A DNA stretch of 64,000 nucleotides from Pseudomonadota bacterium (GCA_963205335.1 CAUJIM010000017.1:52198-116197); one strand, 5' to 3'. Numbered from the stretch's first letter, positions 45,591-53,960 are shown. A program made the numbers and translations. The notes: a model not told the origin generated them from the letters alone.

Positions 45591-46126
45591 TTCTTGTTCT
45601 CCAAAATTGTGTTAGCCCACTCTTGCACCACCAAGCCAGCTTCCACCATGCGGCGCCCGCGCGTGGCCATATCGACGTCCAAGCCGCCGACGTATTCCAT
45701 TGCCGCACCCAGCTCAAGCATCTGCTCACCCAGCGCGGTAAGCTTTCGCTTGATTTCCGTGGGCATCGGCACGTGTGGCGCCAGCGGGACATCTTTGCCA
45801 TGCCAGTGTTCACGCACCTTGGCCCAGGCAGCTCGATCGCAATCCCAGCCAAGGGGCAGGTATGAGGATTTTTCCGCCCGGGCCTCGTCGTCGCGCCGGA
45901 ATTCCTCTTCGATGTCGCGTTGCATGACGGAGCGCGTGCCTGCTGGCAGGTGTGACCATGCGCGAGCGAGTTCATGCTCGGCAAAGCATGCTGCGTGGAT
46001 CGTGCTGCGCCCGATGTAGTAGCGCTGCGCTCCGATAATGAGGCCATGCGAACCAAAGCAGCCCAGCGCATCCAGGTCGGGGCGGGGCTTGTAGCGCCTG
46101 CCGATTTTTTCGTAGATTTCAGGCAT
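45587..46126 (-). CDS. Phage hypothetical protein
   Basis: 179 aa from the ATG at 46126; the 15 upstream residues in the track belong to the previous gene's region. It starts 'MPEIYEKIGRRYKPRPDLDALG', is rich in charged residues and has helical segments ('RSVMQRDIEEEFRRDDEARAE'). No family was recognised. The start overlaps the stop of the gene before it. Confidence 0.6.
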   Translation of the reverse strand: MPEIYEKIGRRYKPRPDLDALGCFGSHGLIIGAQRYYIGRSTIHAACFAEHELARAWSHLPAGTRSVMQRDIEEEFRRDDEARAEKSSYLPLGWDCDRAAWAKVREHWHGKDVPLAPHVPMPTEIKRKLTALGEQMLELGAAMEYVGGLDVDMATRGRRMVEAGLVVQEWANTILENKN

Positions 46127-46652
46127 GGCCGTTCTCCTTCTTGATGCCGATGCCGTGGGACTGTTCCGCAAATCGCGCGCCAGCGATGAAGCAACTCACC
46201 ATCTGTCGGGGCGATAGTCCCGGTGTATTGCAGAAGGCGTTCATGATGGTGTCGTCCGAAAGCGGATCCGGCCCGCGCGGGAACACTGCTGGATTCGCCG
46301 GGTGCAGGCGCTCCCAGCGCTTGGCTTCGGAAAGCTGGTGCTCGTTCAGACTGTCGTGCTGGCCCATACCCAAGGCGAAGCGGATTGGTTGACCTACGGG
46401 ACTACTGCCGCCCTGGTGGTGCCACAGCACCCACAGCAGAGCCGCGCGTGCCGTGTCCGTGAAGTCTGGCGACAGTTCGGGCGGCTCCACTACAGCAGGC
46501 GGTGTGGGCCTGGTCCAGTGTGCCACGACGGCGCGAGCGAATGCACGCTTGGCGAGCGTTGGACAAATCCATCTATCCCAATCGAAAGCATCGGTGAATG
46601 CAGCTAACTCCGCATCGCTCGGTGCTGCGCTTGTGGTTTTGTTATTCGCCAT
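46119..46652 (-). CDS. Phage hypothetical protein
   Basis: 177 aa from the ATG at 46652, preceded by GGGGGG as a ribosome-binding site; the longer track start is less likely. The sequence has 'AAFTDAFDWDRWICPTLAKRAFARAVVAHW' and a C-terminal 'GLSPRQMVSCFIAGARFAEQ'. No domain was recognised. It overlaps the previous gene by 11 bases. Confidence 0.6.
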   Translation of the reverse strand: MANNKTTSAAPSDAELAAFTDAFDWDRWICPTLAKRAFARAVVAHWTRPTPPAVVEPPELSPDFTDTARAALLWVLWHHQGGSSPVGQPIRFALGMGQHDSLNEHQLSEAKRWERLHPANPAVFPRGPDPLSDDTIMNAFCNTPGLSPRQMVSCFIAGARFAEQSHGIGIKKENGHA

Positions 46653-46890
46653 CGTCGTCCCCCCAGTACGATAGTTCTTCGTCGGCGGCCCATTCCGGGT
46701 CATCCCAGATCACTGGGCCTCTGCCGGCCAACCGGGCGGTGTCTTCTTCCGAAGACGCTGCGACTTCCGCCAGATCGTCGGCATCGAGACAGTCATTGCG
46801 GTTACTGTGTGAGGTGTGGGATTCGCGCACGGATTCGGCATCGCGGCGCAGCAGGCGCTCTGCTTCTGTCAAGGTAGTATTGGTAGTCAT
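46642..46890 (-). CDS. Small acidic phage protein
   Basis: 82 aa from the ATG at 46890. It is strongly acidic with a C-terminal 'WAADEELSYWGDDDGE'. Acidic small phage proteins are often DNA mimics or inhibitors of host enzymes, but nothing here proves such a role. It overlaps the upstream gene by four bases. Confidence 0.55.
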   Translation of the reverse strand: MTTNTTLTEAERLLRRDAESVRESHTSHSNRNDCLDADDLAEVAASSEEDTARLAGRGPVIWDDPEWAADEELSYWGDDDGE

Positions 46891-47117
46891 GAAAATGCCT
46901 TCAGGTTCTCGCGCATGTCTTCGGCATGCGCTTCTGCGGAGTATGGCCAGTGCACCGCGAAGGCCTGGCGCAGAAAGAAATAGCCTTCTCGGCGCGGATC
47001 GTTGAAGTAGTCGTTCAGGATGCGCGCGTGGTTTTCGGCGGCTTCCTTTGATGGCATCGCGTAGATGTCGTCGGGGCCTTCGATGTGGAGCGCCCATAGT
47101 TCGGTGGTTTCAGGCAT
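46887..47117 (-). CDS. Small phage hypothetical protein
   Basis: 76 aa from the ATG at 47117. 'MPSKEAAENHARILNDYFNDP' forms a helix; the rest includes several aromatic residues ('EGYFFLRQAFAVHWPYSAEAHAED'). It overlaps the ASCH gene by eight bases. No family was recognised. Confidence 0.55.
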   Translation of the reverse strand: MPETTELWALHIEGPDDIYAMPSKEAAENHARILNDYFNDPRREGYFFLRQAFAVHWPYSAEAHAEDMRENLKAFS

Positions 47118-47523
47118 ACGCGGCCTCCGGTTCAAAGAGGGGAACATCGAACAACCCCTGAGCCCCGCGCCACGGCACGGGCGCAGGCAAAGGTTTGACG
47201 TTGGTCAGCACCCAGCACCACGGCCCGAAGCAGTGAGCCCGGTTTCTGAGTTGCGGATACTTGTCGTCGAAGATGCCGTTTTCGATGTCCACGATCCGTA
47301 GGCAGTCGGCCAGCGTGCAGGTGGCCACGATGGCACCGAACACCAGCGGGCGGCCCATGGCCTCGGCGCGCTCTTCGTCGCCATCCTCAAGCCACTGGCG
47401 GCTCTTGCCTGCGTGAATAGCCAGCGGCCCGCGATACCTGGTCGGCCACGTCCGGTTCTCGACGTGCTTTTCTCCGATCAGGATCAAGTGGGGGTAGGGT
47501 TGGCAGATGGTGAGGGCTTTCAT
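47110..47523 (-). CDS. ASCH-domain protein
   Basis: 137 aa from the ATG at 47523. 'MKALTICQPYPHLILIGEKHVENRTWPTRYRGPLAIHAGK' matches ASCH proteins found in many phages (quoted here in parts: KALTICQPYPHLI and ENRTWPTRYRGPLAIHAG). ASCH domains are PUA-related and bind RNA or nucleotides; some cleave modified cytidines. It overlaps the 42-aa gene upstream. Confidence 0.78.
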   Translation of the reverse strand: MKALTICQPYPHLILIGEKHVENRTWPTRYRGPLAIHAGKSRQWLEDGDEERAEAMGRPLVFGAIVATCTLADCLRIVDIENGIFDDKYPQLRNRAHCFGPWCWVLTNVKPLPAPVPWRGAQGLFDVPLFEPEAAYA

Positions 47524-47648
47524 GCCGCACCTCCCATCGCCTCGACCAGCGCGGCAATCATTGGAGCCAGTTCGCGCGTGGTAATCGCGATGTCGGCGTC
47601 GAACGCGTCGGCAGCGTCGTCGTAGATGTCGGAGATTTGCTGGGTCAT
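47520..47648 (-). CDS. Small phage protein (42 aa)
   Basis: 42 aa from the ATG at 47648, which overlaps the stop of the methyltransferase fragment (ATGA). It is acidic and helical ('IYDDAADAFDADIAITTRELAP'-like; DDAADAFDADIAITTREL). Coupling by overlaps on both sides supports expression. The function is unknown. Confidence 0.5.
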   Translation of the reverse strand: MTQQISDIYDDAADAFDADIAITTRELAPMIAALVEAMGGAA

Positions 47649-48403
47649 ACAGCCTCTGAAAAAGCAAGGCCCGCGGTGGAGCGGGACTGGTATGTGGTGA
47701 TTTCTTCGACTTGCTCTATTCGCTCGCCGATCCAGCGCGCACAATTGATGGCCCAAGAGTTGCCCAGCGCCTTGTAGCGCGGGCCGTCTGCGGCAGGTTT
47801 TCCACGGTGAGGCACATTGGTATGTCCATCGGGGAAGCCCTGAAGGCGCTCGCATTCCAATGGCGTCATGCGGCGCACCTGCATGTCCTGCATGACGCCG
47901 TTGTGCCAGCGGCTGCCGTAGTTCGATGCCGACGTGATTTGCGTGGTGTCGAACGGAACCGGAATCAGGTTGTGATGTTCATCCCCCGCCGGCCCCGCCG
48001 GCCCCGCCGTGCCCTTGGCCCATTTGCTGCTCATTGCTTGGCTGACGATGGCGGGGATAAGTCCGCCACCTAGTTCGAAGTCGGTTCCGAGTCCGCCACC
48101 GCCCTGAGTGCGCGCACTAATGGTTCCGGCAACGCTTTCCCGCGCTTCGCGGCGCGGCGCAGGATGCCCGCGCAGGCTTTCGCGCTCAAAAAGTACCGCT
48201 GCGGCACGCTGCCAGAGTCCTCCAGAATGTCCGACAACGAACACACGCCGGCGTCGCTGAGGGACGGCGCGAGGGTGTGATTGAACTCGGACGTACTGAG
48301 CGTCCAGAACTCGGTAGGCGAACCCATACCCGAGTTCCGCCAGGAGCCCAAGGAGGGAGCCAAAGTCCCGTCCTCTGTTTGAAGACAGGACACCGGGGAC
48401 GTT
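47645..48403 (-). pseudogene. Cytosine-C5 DNA methyltransferase, C-terminal fragment
   Basis: The frame of the 199-aa track ORF stays open upstream to about 48403. It reads 'NVPGVLSSN', 'GYGFAYRVLDAQYV', 'AVPQRRRRVFVVG' and later 'RRMTPLECERLQGFPDG' with 'DGPRYKALGNSWAI'. These are motifs after the catalytic region of Dcm-type phage methyltransferases: target-recognition region, motif IX and motif X. The SAM-binding motif I and the catalytic Pro-Cys of motif IV are missing, lost at a deletion junction near 48400. It cannot methylate DNA on its own. Confidence 0.85.
47655..47686 (-). terminator. Phage terminator 3
   Basis: TCCCGC-tccacc-GCGGGC followed by CTTGCTTTTTC on the minus strand, overlapping the end of the methyltransferase fragment. 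Confidence 0.55.
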
Positions 48404-48873
48404 TCCGCATCAAAGGGATCACGACGGACACTTTCGTCCTCGAAGGTTGCAACACCAGCAGCACCAGTCTCTTCTCTCCTGGCTCCGGCATCGGTTCTGT
48501 CCAGAAGGCCACCACCTGGGTTGATCTGGACAAGACCATGAACCACAGCTCGAGCGGTGGCGACCCGAAGACCGTGAACGTCAAGTTCATTGAGTCCGAG
48601 GTGGAAATCGTGCTCAACGACGGCTTCAACGCCGTTTCTCGCACGTTCGACATGGACGCGGACATGATCGGCACGCCAGGGTATACCGCTCTGGTCGATC
48701 TGAGCGCGACCGCCGCGTTCACCATCGTGCGTCGTCGTTCCAAGTCTGGGGCGATATCGTTGATCCCCGCAAAGGTTGCTCTGAATGAAGAAGAGACCTT
48801 GACCGAGGGTCAGATTATCGTCGTCAAGTGCGCGGTGAACGCCCAAAACATCGGCACCCGCTACGTCGCGTAA
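48400..48873 (+). pseudogene. Phage tail tube protein, C-terminal fragment
   Basis: The phage-like part of track ORF 48277..48873 begins at 'RFRIKGITTDTFVLEGC' (about 48400) and runs to the stop: 'GSGIGSVQKATTWVDL', 'IPAKVALNEEETLTEGQIIVV', 'NAQNIGTRYVA'. It looks like the tail tube protein of siphoviruses, with the N-terminal part removed by the deletion that also cut the methyltransferase. The upstream 40 residues are methyltransferase DNA read backwards. The tail assembly chaperone gene that follows supports the identity. Confidence 0.68.
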
Positions 48874-48879
48874 ACACCC

Positions 48880-48911
48880 GCCCGCCCTGCCAACCGCACG
48901 GCGGGTTTCTT
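48880..48911 (+). terminator. Terminator after the tail tube fragment
   Basis: CCCGCC (48881-48886) pairs with GGCGGG (48900-48905), followed by TTTCTTG. It lies between the tail tube and the chaperone gene. Confidence 0.6.
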
Positions 48912-49015
48912 GCGCCTGCGCGCACCCCTGAGCACCGACCTGTCGCCATCCGCCTCTTCGCTGGGGCGGCGGCGGCAGGCACGGGCAATCAACCACCAGC
49001 GAAGGAAACCATTCC

Positions 49016-49435
49016 ATGTCGAAAGACAAGACCATCCCCGCAGCAAGCCTGTCCATGCTCGAAAGCGCACCGGACTTTGACCTGCCCGTGACGATCGACG
49101 TGCGCGGCAAGCAGCACAAGATCACGTTCCACTGCAAGACGCACAGCAAGCTGGAGTGGGCTGAGATTCGAGACACAGGCATCGATGAGACTTTGGCCCG
49201 CGGCAAAGAGCGTGCGGAAAAGACCGATGGCGAGCGCAAGCGCCTGGTGGAAGTCGTGCGCGAGGGCATGTCGGCTGACGCTGCTCTGGTGCTGCAATTT
49301 GCCACCGGCTGGGACTTGTCCGACACGCTGAATGCGGACGCGCTCACCAAGTTGGAGAACATGAGCGGCGGCGCGCTCGGTAGCATCGTTTCTGCCTACG
49401 AGATGGCTATCTACCAAGGCCGCCTGGGAAACTGA
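49016..49435 (+). CDS. Phage tail assembly chaperone (gpG-like)
   Basis: 139 aa. It starts 'MSKDKTIPAASLSMLESAPDFDLPV' and has the beta-rich N-terminal and helical C-terminal layout of tail assembly chaperones placed between tail tube and tape measure genes. Its last sense codons are CTG GGA AAC before TGA, a G GGA AAC slippery site. A -1 shift would continue into the DUF1799-like frame, as in the lambda G/GT pair. The tape measure gene that should follow is gone. Confidence 0.78.
   Translation: MSKDKTIPAASLSMLESAPDFDLPVTIDVRGKQHKITFHCKTHSKLEWAEIRDTGIDETLARGKERAEKTDGERKRLVEVVREGMSADAALVLQFATGWDLSDTLNADALTKLENMSGGALGSIVSAYEMAIYQGRLGN
49426..49432 (+). promoter_or_regulatory. Programmed -1 ribosomal frameshift site
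   Basis: GGGAAAC sits in the correct phase (X XXY YYZ = G GGA AAC) directly before the stop codon TGA at 49433-49435. The -1 frame is open to 49761. Lambda uses GGGAAAG at the equivalent place. Confidence 0.8.
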
Positions 49436-49761
49436 AGGCCCTCGCGCGCGCCCTATACGAGCCGCCAATCACCGAGACAGAGGCACGCGCGGAGGGCTTT
49501 GAACTTGAAGACTACGAGACTGAGACGATAGGCATCTGGCCCGACAATCGGGATGCTTACCTGGTGTTCTCGCGCGTCGGTACCCGCTGGCGCTTCCCGC
49601 CAATGGGCGGAGCGCCGATTGGGCTTGATTGGCCTGCCATCTATCCGCTGATGGAAAGGCAGAAATCGGACTGGGAAGAGCTTCACGACGCACTGATGCT
49701 CATGGAGCAGACCGCAATTGAAACCATGCGCGAGTTCGCGCCGAAGCGAGAAGGGAAGTAA
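49426..49761 (+). CDS. DUF1799-like frameshift extension of the tail assembly chaperone (gpGT-like)
   Basis: The -1 frame from the slippery site reads GKLKALARALYEPPITETEA, then 'DNRDAYLVFSRVGTRWRFPP' and 'GGAPIGLDWPAIYPLM'. This resembles DUF1799 proteins found after tail chaperones. The track shows only the part after a GTG at 49564. A shifted ribosome would make a fusion of about 248 aa. Independent translation from the GTG is a weaker option, since no ribosome-binding site is clear there. Confidence 0.72.
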   Translation, partial: GKLKALARALYEPPITETEARAEGFELEDYETETIGIWPDNRDAYLVFSRVGTRWRFPPMGGAPIGLDWPAIYPLMERQKSDWEELHDALMLMEQTAIETMREFAPKREGK

Positions 49762-49780
49762 GGCGGTACGCGGCGGTGAA

Positions 49781-49801
49781 TATACGGCTTTGCCGTATAA
49801 T
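49781..49801 (+). promoter_or_regulatory. Toxin-antitoxin promoter and operator
   Basis: TATACGGC-ttt-GCCGTATA is a perfect 8-3-8 palindrome (49781-49799). It overlaps the -10 hexamer TATAAT (49796-49801). The expected start of transcription falls at or next to the ATG at 49808, so the toxin mRNA may be leaderless. The HTH antitoxin probably binds the palindrome. Confidence 0.75.
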
Positions 49802-49807
49802 TCAGGC

Positions 49808-50134
49808 ATGCAACTGCTCACCGTCGTGGAGTCGCCTCTCTTCACCAAACACTGGCCCGACTATTGGTCAGAGGAAGAGCATGGCGAGTTCATGGCTTTC
49901 GTGGCTGGCCACCCTGAGTCGGGGGATGTTGTTCCTGGCTCCGGTGGATGCCGCAAAGTCCGTTGGGGTGCGGGCGGCAAAGGCAAGCGCGGCGGTGTGC
50001 GTGTGATCTACACGACCCGCCTAGCCAGTGGTGTGGTGGTTGCGCTTGTCATCTACGGCAAAGGTGCCGTGGAGAACATTCCGGCGCACATCTTGCGCCA
50101 GATTGCCGAGGAGTTTGACCATGCCGATGAATGA
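49808..50134 (+). CDS. RelE/HigB-family toxin
   Basis: 108 aa from the ATG at 49808; the track start 30 codons earlier lies in the tail gene remnant. 'GGCRKVRWGAGGKGKRGGVRVIYTTR' and 'ALVIYGKGAVENIPAHILRQIAEEF' are typical of the RelE/HigB mRNA-interferase-like toxins found in phages and chromosomes. The order is toxin first, then antitoxin, as in higBA. Basic residues of the presumed active face (K/R in the central strand) are present. Confidence 0.85.
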   Translation: MQLLTVVESPLFTKHWPDYWSEEEHGEFMAFVAGHPESGDVVPGSGGCRKVRWGAGGKGKRGGVRVIYTTRLASGVVVALVIYGKGAVENIPAHILRQIAEEFDHADE

Positions 50135-50438
50135 ACGAGAACTGCAAGCGCGCGATGCAAAGCGCGACATTGGGGCAGAGCTGCTGCAGTCCATCCGCGA
50201 TGTGAAGGCGGGCAACGTGGGCAAGGTCAACGTGGTGAGGATCACCCCCGCAGCAGAAGCCCGTCAGCGCCTGGGAATGTCGCAATCGCAATTTGCCGGC
50301 CTGCTGGGCGTGTCGGTGCGCACATTCCAGGACTGGGAGCAAGGCCGCCGCGAGCCATCCGGTGCGGCAAAGACGCTGCTGCGTGTGGCCGCCATGCGGC
50401 CCGACGCCGTGCATGAGGCGCTAGCCGGGCATGCCTGA
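50121..50438 (+). CDS. XRE-family antitoxin (HigA/NadS-like)
   Basis: 105 aa from the ATG at 50121, overlapping the toxin gene by 14 bases. 'RLGMSQSQFAGLLGVSVRTFQDWEQGRREPSGAAKTLL' region is a clear helix-turn-helix with the conserved QxxFAxxLGVS and W-E-x-G-R pattern. It should neutralise the toxin and repress the shared promoter at the 49781 palindrome. The pair may help keep the decayed prophage in the genome. Confidence 0.87.
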   Translation: MPMNERELQARDAKRDIGAELLQSIRDVKAGNVGKVNVVRITPAAEARQRLGMSQSQFAGLLGVSVRTFQDWEQGRREPSGAAKTLLRVAAMRPDAVHEALAGHA

Positions 50439-50479
50439 GAGCGGATAGTTCGCGCAGTAGCTGAAATCACTTCAAACGA

Positions 50480-50533
50480 GACCGCCCACGAGGCGGTTTT
50501 CTTTTTTCCAGGCTCGCTTCGGCGGGCCTTTTT
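50480..50533 (+). terminator. Two tandem terminators after the toxin-antitoxin pair
   Basis: ACCGCC-cacga-GGCGGT followed by TTTCTTTTTT (50481-50507), then GGCTCGC-ttcg-GCGGGCC followed by TTTTT (50511-50533). They lie over the broken end of the integrase gene. Confidence 0.75.
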
Positions 50534-50790
50534 GTTTTGGGGCGCCATGAGCACTGAAGTCGACCTCTTCGGCGTAGCGGCGCATCGCATCGCGCAGCGA
50601 CTTGTGCGCGCCTTCGGTGCCATCGTGTTGAGCCTTGAGTTCGGCCCTTCGGCGTACCGCCCACTCCTCAGCCTCGCGCTTCGTGCGGAACGTGCCAGAA
50701 TCGCGCAATGCACTTGGGCCGCTGCCGACCTTCACCTGTCTCCGTATCACTGGGTCATGTCGTGGGTCAAAAGTGGGTCGTACTGTGCCA
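50500..50790 (-). pseudogene. Tyrosine integrase, N-terminal remnant
   Basis: Part of track ORF 50472..50825. 'SGTFRTKREAEEWAVRRRAEL' and 'KSLRDAMRRYAEEV' are the arm-binding and start of the core-binding SAM-like domain of phage integrases. The catalytic domain with the Arg-His-Arg-Tyr residues is absent, and the frame runs into phage terminators. The gene points away from the intact tRNA, as expected for an integrase beside its attachment site. Exact ends are uncertain. Confidence 0.72.
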
Positions 50791-50799
50791 CGTTTTGGC

Positions 50800-50836
50800 G
50801 AAAAAAAGCAAAAGAAAAGCCGCACAAGGCGGCTTC
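50800..50836 (-). terminator. Terminator for tRNA-Leu now in use
   Basis: On the minus strand AAGCCGC-cttgt-GCGGCTT is followed by TTCTTTTGCTTTTTTT. It is inside the island, 46 bases past the tRNA, and replaces the original terminator left at 43890-43925. Confidence 0.75.
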
Positions 50837-50881
50837 TGTATAGGGAAACGTAATCTTTTTCAATTCAAACCACCATGTTGG

Positions 50882-50966
<85 letters not shown>

Positions 50967-50984
50967 ATTTCAGGAAAGTCGCAG

Positions 50985-50990
50985 ATTGTA
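50985..50990 (-). promoter_or_regulatory. -10 element of tRNA-Leu, overlapping the rnr start codon
   Basis: On the minus strand TACAAT lies 19 bases before the tRNA 5' end. The same bases (ATTGTA) contain the TTG proposed as rnr start. Confidence 0.5.
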
Positions 50991-53208
50991 TAGCAAAAAA
51001 AACGAAAATCACGTCGGCGCGGTCGCGACCGATGAAATCGAAGGCAGCGTCCAGGGCCACCGCGATGGACACGGCTTCGTGGTCCGCGATGACGGCGAGG
51101 CCGACATCTACCTGCCCCCCAACGAGATGCGCGCGGTGCTGCACAAGGACCGCGTGCGCGTGCGCATCGTGCGCCAGGACAGGCGCGGCCGCCCCGAGGG
51201 CCGGGTGCTCGAGATCATCGAGCGGCCGCCGCAGCCGATCATCGGCCGCCTGCTGCACGAGGCCGGCATCTGGCTGGTGGCGCCCGAGGACCGGCGCTAT
51301 GGCCAGGACGTGCTCATCCCCAAGGGCGCGACCGGCACGGGCAGCGCGGGACAGGTGGTGGTGGTGCAGCTCACCGAACCGCCCGCGCTGTTCGGCCAGC
51401 CGGTGGGGCGCGTGGTCGAAGTGCTCGGCGAAGTAGACGACGCCGGCATGGAGGTCGAGATCGCGGTGCGCAAGTACAGCGTACCGCACATGTTCAGCGA
51501 GGCCTGCCTGGCGCAGGCGCAGGCGCTGCCCGACACGGTGCGCGCGGCGGATCGGCGCAGCCGCGTGGATCTCACCGACGTCGCCTTCGTGACGATCGAC
51601 GGCGAGGACGCGCGCGACTTCGACGACGCGGTCTATTGCGAGCCGGCGCGCATCGGCCGGGCCAAGGGCTGGCGGCTGCTGGTGGCGATCGCCGACGTGA
51701 GCCACTACGTGGACTCGGGCGGCGCGATCGACACCGACGCCTACGACCGCGCCACCAGCGTGTATTTCCCGCGCCGCGTGCTGCCGATGCTGCCCGAGAA
51801 GCTCTCCAACGGCCTGTGCTCGCTCAATCCCGAGGTGCAGCGGCTGGCGATGGTGTGCGACATGGTGGTCTCCGCCGGTGGCGAGGTGCATGCCTACCAG
51901 TTCTATCCCGCGGTGATCCTGAGCCATGCGCGCCTGACCTACACCGACGTCGCGGCCGTCCTGGCCAACACCCGGGGGCCGGAGGCGGGCCGCTGGCGCG
52001 ACCGGGTGAAGGACCTGCTCAACCTGCACGACGTCTACCGTGCGCTGCTGGCGGCGCGCCACGCCCGCGGGGCGGTGGACTTCGAGACCACCGAGACGCA
52101 GATCGTCTGCGACGACAACGGGCGCATCGAGAAAATCGTGCCGCGCGTGCGCACCGAGGCGCACCGGCTGATCGAGGAGTCCATGCTCGCGGCCAACGTC
52201 TGCGCGGCCGACTTCATCGGCCAGTACAAGCGTCCCTGCCTGTACCGCGTGCACGAGGGGCCGACGCTGGAGAAGCTCGATGTCCTGCGCGGCTACCTCA
52301 AGGCGCTGGCCGTCAACGTCGCGCTCCCCGACGACCCGCCGCCCAAGGCCTTCCAGGCGATCGCCGAGGCGACCAAGGACCGGCCCGACGCGCCGCAGAT
52401 CCACAGCATGCTGCTGCGCACGATGCAGCAGGCGCTGTACACCCCGATCAACAGCGGCCACTTCGGCCTCGCGTTCGAGGCCTATACGCACTTCACCAGC
52501 CCGATCCGGCGCTACCCCGACCTGCTGGTGCACCGCGTCATCAAGTCCATCCTGGCCGGCAGGAAGTACCAGCTCCCCCCGCTGCCCGTGCCCGGCGAGG
52601 CGCAGCACAAGCTGGCGCGGCAGTGGGCTGCCAGGGGGCGCCAGGAGACGCGGACCGGACCGGCCGGCGCCCCGCGCGACGCCCAGGCGTGGGAGGCCGC
52701 GGGCCTGCACTGCAGCGCCAACGAGCGCCGCGCCGACGAGGCCAGCCGCGACGTCGAGGCCTGGCTCAAGTGCCAGTACATGCGCGAGCATCTCGGCGAG
52801 GAATACGGCGGCGTGGTCACCGCGGCCACGAGCTTCGGCATCTTCGTGACGCTCGACGCACTCTACGTCGAAGGGCTGGTGCACATCACCGAGCTCGGCG
52901 GCGAGTATTTCCGCCATGACGAGGCGCGCCAGGAGCTGCGCGGCGAGCGCACCGGCATCCGCTACGGCTTGGGGACCCGCGTGCGGGTCCAGGTCAGCCG
53001 CGTCGACCTCGATGGGCGCAAGATCGATTTCCGGCTGGTGCACGAGGAGGCCGCGGGCACGCCCGCCAAGACGGCGCGCACGGAACGGGCCCAGGGGGGC
53101 GTGCGCGCCGGCGCGGCGGAGCGCCGCAAACCGGAGAAAATGCCCGCGAAAACCAAGGTGGCCAAGGACCAGCGCGGGCGCCATGCCCCGAGGAAGAAGC
53201 TCCCATGA
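50986..53208 (+). CDS. rnr: Ribonuclease R
   Basis: 740 aa from a TTG at 50986 with AGGAAAG upstream; the track ORF starts inside the tRNA and cannot be right. It begins close to '[21 protein letters not shown]' (cold-shock domains), then the RNB catalytic domain with the Asp cluster '[17 protein letters not shown]', and a C-terminal S1 domain ('[27 protein letters not shown]'), ending in a basic tail. RNase R degrades structured RNA 3' to 5'. An N-terminal helix-turn-helix found in some RNase R proteins is absent. Confidence 0.95.
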   Translation: MYSKKNENHVGAVATDEIEGSVQGHRDGHGFVVRDDGEADIYLPPNEMRAVLHKDRVRVRIVRQDRRGRPEGRVLEIIERPPQPIIGRLLHEAGIWLVAPEDRRYGQDVLIPKGATGTGSAGQVVVVQLTEPPALFGQPVGRVVEVLGEVDDAGMEVEIAVRKYSVPHMFSEACLAQAQALPDTVRAADRRSRVDLTDVAFVTIDGEDARDFDDAVYCEPARIGRAKGWRLLVAIADVSHYVDSGGAIDTDAYDRATSVYFPRRVLPMLPEKLSNGLCSLNPEVQRLAMVCDMVVSAGGEVHAYQFYPAVILSHARLTYTDVAAVLANTRGPEAGRWRDRVKDLLNLHDVYRALLAARHARGAVDFETTETQIVCDDNGRIEKIVPRVRTEAHRLIEESMLAANVCAADFIGQYKRPCLYRVHEGPTLEKLDVLRGYLKALAVNVALPDDPPPKAFQAIAEATKDRPDAPQIHSMLLRTMQQALYTPINSGHFGLAFEAYTHFTSPIRRYPDLLVHRVIKSILAGRKYQLPPLPVPGEAQHKLARQWAARGRQETRTGPAGAPRDAQAWEAAGLHCSANERRADEASRDVEAWLKCQYMREHLGEEYGGVVTAATSFGIFVTLDALYVEGLVHITELGGEYFRHDEARQELRGERTGIRYGLGTRVRVQVSRVDLDGRKIDFRLVHEEAAGTPAKTARTERAQGGVRAGAAERRKPEKMPAKTKVAKDQRGRHAPRKKLP

Positions 53209-53960
53209 CCCACGACCGCAGAATCGCCATCGTCACCGGCGCCGGCTCGGGCATCGGCCGGGCCGCCGCGCTGGCGCTCCTGGCCGGTGGCTGGAGCGTG
53301 GCGCTTGCGGGGCGGCGCCTCGAGCCGCTGCAGGCCGTGGCGGCGCAGTCGGGGGCGCCCGAACGCGTCTTGAGCGTGGCCACCGACGTGGCCCGGCCCG
53401 AGGCCGTGCGCCATCTGTTCGATGCCACGCTCCAGCGCTTCGGCCGGGTCGACCTGCTGTTCAACAACGCGGGCACCGGCGCGCCGGCCATCCCGCTCGA
53501 GGATCTCGCCGTGGAGCAGTGGCAGAGCGTCGTCGACGTGAACCTGAGCGGCATGTTCTATTGCATCCAGAACGCCTTCCGCGTGATGAAGGCGCAGACG
53601 CCGCGCGGCGGGCGCATCATCAACAACGGCTCGATCTCGGCCACCTCGCCGCGCCCCAACTCGATCGCCTACACCGCGACCAAGCACGCGGTGGCCGGGC
53701 TCACCAAGTCGGCCTCGCTCGACGGGCGCCACTTCGACATCGCCGTCGGCCAGATCGACGTGGGCAACGCCGACACGCCGCTGGCGCACCGCCTCACGCA
53801 GGGGGTGATGCAGGCGCACGGCGCGGTCGCCGAGGAGCCGCTGATGGACGTCGACATCGTCGGCCAGTCGGTGCTGTACATGGCCAACCTGCCGCTTTCG
53901 GCCAATGTGCTGTTCCACACCGTGATGGCCACCAAGATGCCGTTCGTCGGGCGCGGGTGA
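53205..53960 (+). CDS. Short-chain dehydrogenase/reductase
   Basis: 251 aa, ATG overlapping the rnr stop. '[17 protein letters not shown]' (cofactor), '[10 protein letters not shown]' (NNAG), a serine in '[12 protein letters not shown]' and the catalytic Tyr-Lys in 'YTATKHA' are complete. The substrate is unknown. The C-terminal '[15 protein letters not shown]' is typical of a subgroup in Burkholderiales. It is followed within a few bases by two cytochrome c genes. Confidence 0.9.
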   Translation: MTHDRRIAIVTGAGSGIGRAAALALLAGGWSVALAGRRLEPLQAVAAQSGAPERVLSVATDVARPEAVRHLFDATLQRFGRVDLLFNNAGTGAPAIPLEDLAVEQWQSVVDVNLSGMFYCIQNAFRVMKAQTPRGGRIINNGSISATSPRPNSIAYTATKHAVAGLTKSASLDGRHFDIAVGQIDVGNADTPLAHRLTQGVMQAHGAVAEEPLMDVDIVGQSVLYMANLPLSANVLFHTVMATKMPFVGRG

